A DNA stretch of 47,667 nucleotides from JAFDWI01 sp964544305 (GTDB lineage: Bacteria > Actinomycetota > Acidimicrobiia > Acidimicrobiales > Iamiaceae): contig CAZJAZ010000018.1 of assembly GCA_964544305.1 (NCBI GenBank), positions 1 to 47,667 on the forward strand. The letters run 5' to 3'. The notes below the pieces were generated by a model. That model did no database searches. It worked only from the letters and a program-made list of their open reading frames with translations, and had not been told where the DNA came from. Positions 33,784 through 40,378 of the stretch are shown here, one piece after another (position 1 is the first letter of the stretch; each line of letters begins with the position of its first letter). The translations under genes and the position numbers were made by a program.

Positions 33784-34131
33784 ATGGCGATGCGTGAGGA
33801 ATGTAAGAACTTCGAGTCTCGCACCTATGCGAACGGCGACACGGTACGAAAGTGCAATCTGGATTTAGCGCCCGAAGCGCCGTGGCGTTGTCCTTCAGAT
33901 TGTCCCAAGTTTGAGCCACGCCTCGCCGATGTCAACTGGAAGTACGGCACGCTTGTGACCCCGCCGACACCGGATGCCCCAGATGGTGAGGGAATCGCAG
34001 AGTTATTAGATGCGGCCGAAGACATCGTGAATGCAGCCGGGCCACGTATTCGTGCCGAAGTTGATGCGGAGCGGCAGCGTGCAAGTGGAGGATTCTTACG
34101 TCGTTTTCGTTTCGGCCGCAAGAGCTCTTAA
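33784..34131 (+). CDS. Small four-cysteine protein, unknown, at the end of the suf operon
   Basis: 115 residues, starting 9 bp after nfu. ATG at 33784 or 33790. The first 45 residues hold four cysteines (Cys7, Cys24, Cys36, Cys40; spacing x16, x11, x3) with few other features: CKNFESRTYANGDTVRKC, then WRCPSDCPKFEP. This could bind zinc or an Fe-S cluster. The rest is a Pro-rich linker (LVTPPTPDAPDGEG), an acidic helix and a basic tail (FLRRFRFGRKSS). No family recognised. Cotranscription with mrp and nfu suggests a role in cluster handling. Confidence 0.8.
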   Translation: MAMREECKNFESRTYANGDTVRKCNLDLAPEAPWRCPSDCPKFEPRLADVNWKYGTLVTPPTPDAPDGEGIAELLDAAEDIVNAAGPRIRAEVDAERQRASGGFLRRFRFGRKSS

Positions 34132-34155
34132 CCATTCCCTGATTGAGTCGTTCAC

Positions 34156-34653
34156 TCAAACCGGAAGCGCGGAAAGGGCATCGCCAAGGGTGTTCCAGCC
34201 AAGCGTCGCGCACTTAATTCGACGCGGATACCGCAAAACGCCTCGGAGCGCGACAAGGTCGCCCAGCGATGATTCATCGAAAACCGAATCATCGTCAAAG
34301 GTGTCACTATCGTCGTCGTCCGCCCCTTCGTTCTCGGCGAGTGACGCTTCATGTATCGACATCAACATGTTGAACGAGGCGACCACGTCATCAACTTGAG
34401 ACAGTGATTTGCCTTCAATCGCCTCGGCCATCATCGAGGCGGACGAAATGCTGATCGAACACCCTTGCCCAGAAACGGCCACATGTTTCAGGTGGCCGTC
34501 GACAACTTCGCAGAAAACCGAAATCTCATCGCCGCAAAGTGGATTGAACCCGTCTGCCCGAGTGGCTGGCGGAACGGCGAGTTCACCGCGACACCGAGGG
34601 TTTCGATAGTGATCGAGGATGACTTCTTTGTAGAGATCTTCGAGACCAGCCAT
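34156..34653 (-). CDS. sufU: SufU-type sulfur-transfer protein (copy 2) with acidic insertion
   Basis: 165 residues. Same key residues as copy 1: Cys40/Asp42 (NPLCGD), Cys65 (GQGCSIS), Cys148 (RIKCATL). It starts like canonical SufU (MAGLEDLYKEVILDHYRNPR). Between the last two cysteines it carries a stretch of about 25 mostly acidic residues (ADDDDSDTFDDDSVFDESS), so the SufU loop is longer than usual. GGAG lies six bases before the ATG. It is the second gene of a sufS operon, so it is the likely direct partner of SufS. Confidence 0.92.
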   Translation of the reverse strand: MAGLEDLYKEVILDHYRNPRCRGELAVPPATRADGFNPLCGDEISVFCEVVDGHLKHVAVSGQGCSISISSASMMAEAIEGKSLSQVDDVVASFNMLMSIHEASLAENEGADDDDSDTFDDDSVFDESSLGDLVALRGVLRYPRRIKCATLGWNTLGDALSALPV

Positions 34654-34674
34654 GTGTGCTCCGAGGGTGAACGG

Positions 34675-35937
34675 TTACAGCGTGAAGAAAGTGGCGGTAG
34701 CGTCAAGTGCATCACCGAGTGCGTCAATATCAGCTTCGGTGTTGTAGAGATACCACGACGCACGTGCTGTCGCACCGATGCCAAGACAGCGCATGAGTGG
34801 CTTGGCACAATGATGCCCGGCCCGGACACACACCGCATGTTCGTCGAGCACCTGCGAAATGTCGTGCGGGTGAATATCGTCAAAGCTAAACGAAATCAAC
34901 CCGCCTCGTTCGACAGGGTCACTTGGGCCATAGATATTGAGCCGGTCGGCAAAGCGTTCCCCAAGGCTGTGTAAGGCATAGCGATTGAGGTCGATCTCGT
35001 GGGCACGAACATTTTCCATACCAAGCTCGTTTAGAAAATCAACGGCGGCTGACAGTCCAATAGCTTCGACAATGGGCATCGTGCCGGCCTCGAACTTCCA
35101 AGGCAGTTCGTTGGCTGTGAACCCGTCAAGGCGAACGTCAACGATCATCTCGCCGCCACCCATGAATGGCGGCATAGCGTCAAGGACCTCAGTTCGACCC
35201 CACAGCACCCCAATGCCAGTTGGGCCACACATTTTATGGCCGCTAAAGACGCCGAAATCCACACCGAGTTCGGTGAAGTCAACAGGCATGTGCGGAACCG
35301 ACTGGCACGCGTCGACGAGACACAGCGCACCAGCCTCATGGGCGGCGCGGGCGAGGCCCGCGACATCATTGATCGTGGCAAGCACATTTGATTCAGCGGT
35401 TACGGTCAAAAGTTTGGCGTCGGTCAACAACGTGTCAAGGTCGCTCAGATCAAGGTGACCGTTGGCATCAACCGGGATGAACCGCAACGTAAAGCCACGT
35501 TCTGCTGCCAGCATCTGCCACGGAACAATATTGGCGTGGTGTTCCATTTCGGTTGAGACGACCACATCACCTGGCCCCAGATTGGCTCGGCCCCAAGTTT
35601 GTGCGATCAAGTTGATGGACTCGGTGGCATTCCGGGTGAAGATCACCTCGCGACTGTGTGCCGCCCCAATAAACGAGGCAATGTTGGCACGGGCACTCTC
35701 GTATGCATCAGTTGCTTCTTCAGCCAACGTGTAGACGCCGCGGTGCACGTTCGCATAGCTCGTGCGAGTGAAGCTGTTCATTGCTTCAAGGACACACTCA
35801 GGCTTTTGGGCAGAAGCGGCCGAGTCGAGAAAAACAACCGGTTTGCCGTGAACCTGACGTTCAAGAATGCGGAACTGGCGTTTTACTTCGGCGTCTATGG
35901 ATTGGGCGGCTGAACGAGTTGTTTCGACACCAGACAT
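34675..35937 (-). CDS. sufS: Cysteine desulfurase SufS (type II)
   Basis: 420 residues, fold type I PLP enzyme releasing sulfur from cysteine as a persulfide. PLP lysine is Lys235 in FSGHKMCGPTG; the substrate-site ATESINLIAQTW and EMEHHANIVPWQ are present. The nucleophile is Cys377 in RAGHHCAKPLM, matching Bacillus Cys361, and His358 (DIHPHD) matches the His that joins the zinc swap with SufU. It faces the main suf operon and precedes sufU2 by 21 bp. Regulation may be separate from sufB. Confidence 0.96.
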   Translation of the reverse strand: MSGVETTRSAAQSIDAEVKRQFRILERQVHGKPVVFLDSAASAQKPECVLEAMNSFTRTSYANVHRGVYTLAEEATDAYESARANIASFIGAAHSREVIFTRNATESINLIAQTWGRANLGPGDVVVSTEMEHHANIVPWQMLAAERGFTLRFIPVDANGHLDLSDLDTLLTDAKLLTVTAESNVLATINDVAGLARAAHEAGALCLVDACQSVPHMPVDFTELGVDFGVFSGHKMCGPTGIGVLWGRTEVLDAMPPFMGGGEMIVDVRLDGFTANELPWKFEAGTMPIVEAIGLSAAVDFLNELGMENVRAHEIDLNRYALHSLGERFADRLNIYGPSDPVERGGLISFSFDDIHPHDISQVLDEHAVCVRAGHHCAKPLMRCLGIGATARASWYLYNTEADIDALGDALDATATFFTL

Positions 35938-35957
35938 TGTTCGGTCAGTCTACGGTG

Positions 35958-36018
35958 GGGTTGCGACAACCCGCTAACGATGTGATGAATCCGCTGGGTT
36001 GCCATCGTGATAAATCAC
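35958..36018. promoter_or_regulatory. Two short inverted repeats in the sufS upstream gap
   Basis: The 117-bp gap between sufS and the divergent DUF6159 gene has GGGTTG-cga-CAACCC (35958-35972) and GTGAT-aa-ATCAC (36007-36018). The first lies 20 bp before sufS and could be a SufR-type or other operator; its GTTG/CAAC half-sites are in the opposite order to the cyanobacterial SufR box. Position and symmetry are the only evidence. Confidence 0.3.
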
Positions 36019-36054
36019 TGTACGGCGCTGATAAAGAGGAGTAGTGTCCCCACC

Positions 36055-37200
36055 ATGGGTGGTCGATTCAGTCGTTCAATGAAACTCTTCTCCGCTTCAT
36101 GGGGAGTGCTGCGCGAAGACAAAGCGCTCGCGGTCTTCCCCGTGATCTCGGCCCTGTGTGGGCTGGTTATCATGGCGACCTTTGCCGTGCCGATTCTTTT
36201 CTTCTATGTGCACAGCGAAACGACGTCGGTGTACTCGCAGGTTCAAGGGCTCTACGTGAACCAAACAACGTTGCACCTTGACCCAGCCGGTTGGATCGTC
36301 ATGGGCCTGGGCTATTTCGTATTGATCTACGTGGGGATCTTCTGCAACGCGGCGTTGATCTTCGCGGCGAACGAAAAACTCACCGGCACCGGCCCGGGTA
36401 CGGTTGCGAGTGGATTCCAAGGAGCGAGTGCGAAAGCTGGGGCTTTCGTTCCGTGGGCGATGTTGAGTGCCACGGTGACCGTTCTGTTGCGGGCGGCTGA
36501 AGAACGTATGGGAATTATCGGCAAAATCGCAATTTCACTCATTGGCATCGCGTGGACATTGGTGACCTTCTTGGTGGTGCCGGTGCTTGTGTTGGAAGAA
36601 GGCATGTCAACGGGTAAGGCGATTTCTCGATCGGCCACGTTGTTTAAAGGAACCTGGGGCGAGAACGTGATCGGCAATGCGGGATTTGGTCTTGTGAGCA
36701 TGGTCGCAATGATTCCCGCCTTCGTGTTGTTTATCGTCGGGCTCGTGTCGGGAATGCCAGCGATCATGGTGCTCTTTGCAGTCTTGGCGGTGTTGTGGAT
36801 CTTGGTGGCTTCCCAGGTCATCGCCGCGTTGTCAGGCATCTACCGGGTTGCGTTGTATCGATATGCCGTTGATGGGCAACCGCCTGCGGCGTACACCATG
36901 ATTGACTTCCACGAAGCGTTCCGCCCGAAGAAATCGTCGGGCCTGTTTTCTTCGACACGCTCCCAAACGATTTACCGTTCGTCACCGCAAGAAACACAAC
37001 AGGCGCAACAACGTCAACGCGATGCGTGGAAAGCTTGGGAGCCACCGCCACCTGAGCAAGTTGATGGATCATTTGGAATAGAGATCCCCGGCGCTGATCC
37101 GCTGTCACAGGCTGGCCCAAGTGCGCCTCCGCCTCCGCCGCCTGAAGTTCGGCCCGATGACCGACCGCAGGGTCCGTCTCCGTGGGCCGGGGGCTCGTAA
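36055..37200 (+). CDS. DUF6159-like multi-pass membrane protein
   Basis: 381 residues from the ATG at 36055 (MGGRFSRSMKLFSASWGVLR), the usual opening of the DUF6159 family; the frame extends upstream without support. About six membrane helices: VFPVISALCGLVIMATFAVP, GLGYFVLIYVGIFCNAALIF, two near 130-190, two near 215-270. The C-terminal 100 residues are cytoplasmic and disordered, with a Gln-rich stretch and Pro-rich ends (PPPPPPEVRPDD). The family has no known function. GAGGAG lies about 13 bases before the start, rather far. Confidence 0.8.
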   Translation: MGGRFSRSMKLFSASWGVLREDKALAVFPVISALCGLVIMATFAVPILFFYVHSETTSVYSQVQGLYVNQTTLHLDPAGWIVMGLGYFVLIYVGIFCNAALIFAANEKLTGTGPGTVASGFQGASAKAGAFVPWAMLSATVTVLLRAAEERMGIIGKIAISLIGIAWTLVTFLVVPVLVLEEGMSTGKAISRSATLFKGTWGENVIGNAGFGLVSMVAMIPAFVLFIVGLVSGMPAIMVLFAVLAVLWILVASQVIAALSGIYRVALYRYAVDGQPPAAYTMIDFHEAFRPKKSSGLFSSTRSQTIYRSSPQETQQAQQRQRDAWKAWEPPPPEQVDGSFGIEIPGADPLSQAGPSAPPPPPPEVRPDDRPQGPSPWAGGS

Positions 37201-37264
37201 GCCGCAAGCACGTCTTTACCAAATCCTCATAAAGTTTGGGTTTGGACTTCATATTGCCAAGCGA

Positions 37265-37292
37265 TCCTGTTTGAGTACCTACTTGAACAGGA
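37265..37292 (+). promoter_or_regulatory. Leader RNA hairpin sequestering the Shine-Dalgarno of the next gene
   Basis: Bases 37265-37276 and 37281-37292 pair over 12 bp with loop ACCT; two of the pairs are G-U, so the structure is closed as RNA but not a perfect DNA palindrome. The right arm contains AGGA of the Shine-Dalgarno AGGAG (37289-37293), seven bases before the ATG at 37300. Folding would hide the ribosome binding site, suggesting control of translation by temperature, a protein, a small RNA or a preceding ribosome. Confidence 0.5.
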
Positions 37293-37299
37293 GTCAACT

Positions 37300-38052
37300 A
37301 TGACCAAGAAGCGAACCCGCACCGCTGTTGCATCACTTGCACTCGTTGCAACTGGACTTGTCGCCGTGCCGATTGCATCGGCGACATCTCCGACTGGGTC
37401 ACCGTCAAAAGGGGTCTCAGATCAATCGTCGACGTCGTTTGACGCCGCGAAGCAGCGCTGCCTCCAAGGACTTGAAAAACGACAAGAGCGCATCAAGAAA
37501 GATGTGGCTCGAGTGCATGATGCGTCAGGTGCCTCAGCAACCGACCGTGCTCGCCTTGGCGATCAGCTCGCGCACGTCGCGGTCACACTGAATCAGGCCA
37601 AAGGGCCAATTGAAGCGGCAAAATCGTCAACCGAGTTGCGGAGCGCCTGCAAGAACATGGTGACATCCACTCGTGTCTACGTTCTGTATGGGCCAAAGAC
37701 CCATGCGCTCACCGCGCAAAGCCGACTTGCCCGGATTGATGAGCGCATCGCGAAACACGAAGGGCAAGCCGACAAGCTGTTTGAACGTGCGGTGAAACGG
37801 GGTGTTTCGGCAGATAAGATCGCTGACGCGAAGGCAATGCTGGCTGATGCCAAGCAGCGGATTGCTGATGCACATAACCAGATTGATGGTTTGAGTCAGA
37901 GCCTGCTTCCCATCACGGTTGCCCAAGTGAACGATGGATCAGCCAAGGCGCAACTCGCTCAAGCCAAGTCACGTCTGCAAGCCGCGGCAAACGATGCCAA
38001 AGCCATTCGGGCCGACGTGCAAGCCATACGCAACGACCTGCGCGTGCGGTAG
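37300..38052 (+). CDS. Secreted helical protein of unknown function
   Basis: 250 residues with a Sec signal peptide (MTKKRTRTAVASLALVATGL ... IASA, cleavage after about residue 28). The mature part is rich in Ala, Lys, Arg, Asp and Gln and probably forms long helices or coiled coils; two cysteines (about 54 and 117) could pair. Residues 150-245 have heptad-like Ala spacing (KAMLADAKQRIADAHNQIDG). No family recognised. It lies before a two-component system in the same direction, but a hairpin at 38079-38106 separates them. An envelope stress sensor or spacer-like role is only speculation. Confidence 0.8.
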   Translation: MTKKRTRTAVASLALVATGLVAVPIASATSPTGSPSKGVSDQSSTSFDAAKQRCLQGLEKRQERIKKDVARVHDASGASATDRARLGDQLAHVAVTLNQAKGPIEAAKSSTELRSACKNMVTSTRVYVLYGPKTHALTAQSRLARIDERIAKHEGQADKLFERAVKRGVSADKIADAKAMLADAKQRIADAHNQIDGLSQSLLPITVAQVNDGSAKAQLAQAKSRLQAAANDAKAIRADVQAIRNDLRVR

Positions 38053-38078
38053 ACGAGGTGGTTCCTCATGATGGAGGA

Positions 38079-38106
38079 CAGGATGGCCGGGCAACCGGCC
38101 ATCCTG
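38079..38106 (+). terminator. 12-bp perfect hairpin with GCAA tetraloop
   Basis: CAGGATGGCCGG and CCGGCCATCCTG pair perfectly around GCAA, a stable GNRA loop, 26 bp after the stop codon of the secreted protein. No T-run follows, so it may be a factor-assisted terminator or a transcript-stabilising hairpin. Confidence 0.6.
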
Positions 38107-38123
38107 GCGCGTGCAATGACACC

Positions 38124-38155
38124 CGCCGCAGCGGCGTTCGGCTTTCACGTGAAAG
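38124..38155. promoter_or_regulatory. Two adjacent palindromes before the response-regulator gene
   Basis: CGCCGC-A-GCGGCG (38124-38136) is followed by the perfect 14-bp palindrome CTTTCACGTGAAAG (38142-38155), which ends 11 bases before the ATG of the response regulator. The second is a good operator candidate, for instance for autoregulation or for a helix-turn-helix repressor; being so near the start it could also block translation. No clear -35/-10 pair is visible. Confidence 0.45.
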
Positions 38156-38166
38156 AATGTTGAGCC

Positions 38167-38856
38167 ATGGAAGATGGGGACTTGATCGTTGTCGTTGAAG
38201 ATGACCAAGCGATAAGCGATCTCATTGAGCTGTATTTACGGCGAGAAGGGTTTCACGTCTTTCAAACGCCTTCGGGTGACCGAGCGCTCGAGGTTATTTC
38301 CCAACGAAACCCCACCATGGTTGTGCTCGACCTTGGGCTCGCGGGTTCAATCGACGGTGTAGAAGTCTGTCGAAAGCTGCGAGCGAAGAGCAATGTGCCG
38401 GTCATTATGGTGACGGCACGAGACGACGAAATCGACCGTATTCTTGGGCTTGAGGTTGGCGCCGATGATTACCTCGTGAAACCATTTTCGCCTCGAGAGT
38501 TGGTTGCTCGTGTGCGAGCGATCTTGCGCCGCATCGCATTCGACACGGAAATAGACGCAGATGAGCGTGAGACCGTTTTCGAACTTGGGGACTTGACGAT
38601 CAATCGTGTTCGCCATGAGGTCAGCCGCAGTGGCGTCGTTATCCACCTCGCGGCACGCGAGTACGACTTACTCGACTACCTTGCGCGGAACAAGGGACTT
38701 GCGCTTTCCCGTCGACAACTCCTTGACGCCGTCTGGGATCAGGCATGGGTTGGCGATGACCGAACCGTCGACGTCCACATCGGGCAATTGAGGAAAAAGC
38801 TCGGTCCTGATCTTGAGCTGCACACGGTACGCGGTCACGGATATCGATTGGGATGA
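38167..38856 (+). CDS. OmpR/PhoB-family response regulator
   Basis: 229 residues. Receiver domain 1-118: acidic pocket Glu11-Asp12-Asp13, phospho-acceptor Asp55 (MVVLDLGLAG), Thr in VTARDD, Lys in VKPFSP. C-terminal winged helix 140-229: HLAAREYDLLDYLARNKGLA and DRTVDVHIGQLRKKLG with the recognition helix. Its stop is four bases before the kinase ATG. It acts as a DNA-binding output of the kinase encoded next. Confidence 0.94.
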   Translation: MEDGDLIVVVEDDQAISDLIELYLRREGFHVFQTPSGDRALEVISQRNPTMVVLDLGLAGSIDGVEVCRKLRAKSNVPVIMVTARDDEIDRILGLEVGADDYLVKPFSPRELVARVRAILRRIAFDTEIDADERETVFELGDLTINRVRHEVSRSGVVIHLAAREYDLLDYLARNKGLALSRRQLLDAVWDQAWVGDDRTVDVHIGQLRKKLGPDLELHTVRGHGYRLG

Positions 38857-38860
38857 CACC

Positions 38861-40246
38861 ATGCGTCGCCGCATAGGACTTGCAATCGTTGCGGTATCGA
38901 TTACCGCCGTGCTCCTCACTGGTATTGGCACGATTGCGTTCAGTCACCATCAAGCACGCGAGTCGGCCGAGGAACAGATTCGAAGCGAAGCCGCTGCGCT
39001 GGCGCCGTTCTTAAGCCGCGACACACCAGGTGATGGTCGGGTCGGCGACGTTCTTCGCGCACGCCATATCCAACAATTTCGTCGGGCCTTGCGCCTTGTC
39101 GATGCATCGGCGGTCGTGCTTGACAGGTCCGGAGCAATCACCAAAGGCACCTTGCCCGAGAACGTGCCACAGAACGCGGTCACCCAAGCACGAGCCGCGA
39201 ACGGCGAAGCCAGTGGACTCAATGGGCGACTCGTATGGGCTGTCGTTTTGAGCGAATCGATGCCAAATGGTCGACAAGTTGCGGTTGTGCTGACGCGTGA
39301 CGTGCCTTTGGTTAGCGGGGCCGTTCCTTGGGTGGTTCTTTCGGGGCTTGTGGCCCTTGGCCTTGCGATCGTTGCAGCTGGCATTGTCGCGCGGCGTATT
39401 GCTGAGCCGATTGCCGCACTCGACGGAGTAACGAACCAGATTGCGGCCGGCGATTTTTCTGTTCGTGCGGATGTGTCGTCGCGTGATGATGAGACGGCCC
39501 GATTGGCTCGCTCGATTGATGCGATGGCCGAGTCACTGGGAAATACACAACGTACCCAGCGTGAATTTCTCCTATCCGTGTCGCATGATCTTCGAACGCC
39601 ACTCACGTCAATGCGTGGGTACGCCGACGCGATCGTTGATGATGTGGCGACCGATCCGAAAGAGGCCGCTCGCGTGATCGTTGCAGAATCACAGCGTCTT
39701 GAGCGACTCATCCAGGATCTGCTTGATCTGGCACGCGCCGATGCCAGCGGGTTGTCGCTGCACTCGGCCCCCGTTGATCTGTACGAACTCGCTTTGGCGG
39801 CAGCAACGAGTTTCCAGCCAGCAGCCTCAAAGCAGAAGGTCACCCTCGCCTTTGCTGGCAAACAAGAAGCGATCATGGTGTGGGCCGATACCGATCGACT
39901 CGCTCAGGTCTTGGCCAACATCATTGAAAATGCGTTGAAGTTCGCGCGGAGTCGAGTTGAGGTGACGGTCGCGACCGAAATCAACGCCGCCGTTGTGTGC
40001 GTGTCGGACGATGGTCCAGGAATCGAACCTGATGAATTGGAACGAGTTTTTGATCGCTTCTATCAGGCTCGTCGAGTCACGCAAGACGCGGTGAAGCGCT
40101 CTGCCGGTTCAGGTTTGGGGTTGACAATTAGTCGTGAGCTGATTGTGGCCATGGGGGGCGAGATTAGGGCTCGGTCGCTTGATGAAGGCGGTACGGTCTT
40201 TGAGGTTTGCTTGCCGTTGCGAGCGGATCTGCCTCCTACTCGCTAG
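38861..40246 (+). CDS. Sensor histidine kinase, two membrane helices and HAMP domain
   Basis: 461 residues from the ATG at 38861 (MRRRIGLAIVAVSITAVLLT); the frame runs upstream but overlaps the regulator. Helix 1 at about 5-26, an extracytoplasmic region of about 130 residues, helix 2 near 155-178, HAMP domain (IAEPIAALDGVTNQIAAGDF), H-box SVSHDLRTPLTSM with the phosphorylated His, N-box NIIENALKFA, G1 DDGPGIEPDE and G2 GSGLGLTISREL. No PAS domain. The signal is unknown; the neighbouring lipoprotein hydrolase could be a target or sensor partner. Confidence 0.93.
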   Translation: MRRRIGLAIVAVSITAVLLTGIGTIAFSHHQARESAEEQIRSEAAALAPFLSRDTPGDGRVGDVLRARHIQQFRRALRLVDASAVVLDRSGAITKGTLPENVPQNAVTQARAANGEASGLNGRLVWAVVLSESMPNGRQVAVVLTRDVPLVSGAVPWVVLSGLVALGLAIVAAGIVARRIAEPIAALDGVTNQIAAGDFSVRADVSSRDDETARLARSIDAMAESLGNTQRTQREFLLSVSHDLRTPLTSMRGYADAIVDDVATDPKEAARVIVAESQRLERLIQDLLDLARADASGLSLHSAPVDLYELALAAATSFQPAASKQKVTLAFAGKQEAIMVWADTDRLAQVLANIIENALKFARSRVEVTVATEINAAVVCVSDDGPGIEPDELERVFDRFYQARRVTQDAVKRSAGSGLGLTISRELIVAMGGEIRARSLDEGGTVFEVCLPLRADLPPTR

Positions 40247-40277
40247 TTGCTCTATCTCGTGTCGCGTCAACTATGGC

Positions 40278-40310
40278 AGGTTGTGGTCACAAACAGCGCT
40301 AGGTTGTGAC
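40278..40310 (+). promoter_or_regulatory. Direct repeat AGGTTGTG x2 and inverted repeat GTCACAA/TTGTGAC
   Basis: AGGTTGTGG (40278-40286) and AGGTTGTGA (40301-40309) are 23 bp apart, about two helix turns, as OmpR-type regulators often prefer. GTCACAA (40286-40292) and TTGTGAC (40304-40310) also form a perfect inverted repeat. They lie between the kinase stop and the next gene, before a terminator, so they could be a binding site for the response regulator next door. Inference only. Confidence 0.35.
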
Positions 40311-40314
40311 TTCG

Positions 40315-40341
40315 AACCTGACGCGCGTGTCAGGTTTTCTC
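40315..40341 (+). terminator. Rho-independent terminator after the two-component operon
   Basis: AACCTGAC (40315-40322), loop GCGCGT and GTCAGGTT (40329-40336) form an 8-bp stem, followed directly by TTCTCTT with a run of T. It lies 69 bp after the kinase stop and 38 bp before the lipoprotein ATG, so the latter needs its own promoter downstream or partial read-through. Confidence 0.7.
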
Positions 40342-40378
40342 TTGGGGATTTCTATTGCTCTGAAAAGGGGCCTTCCGC

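Noticed and set aside
34675..35937. SufS might lack its catalytic cysteine because the ATARASW segment has no Cys
   Set aside because: The nucleophile in this class is the Cys of GHHC (Bacillus Cys361); here it is Cys377 and intact.
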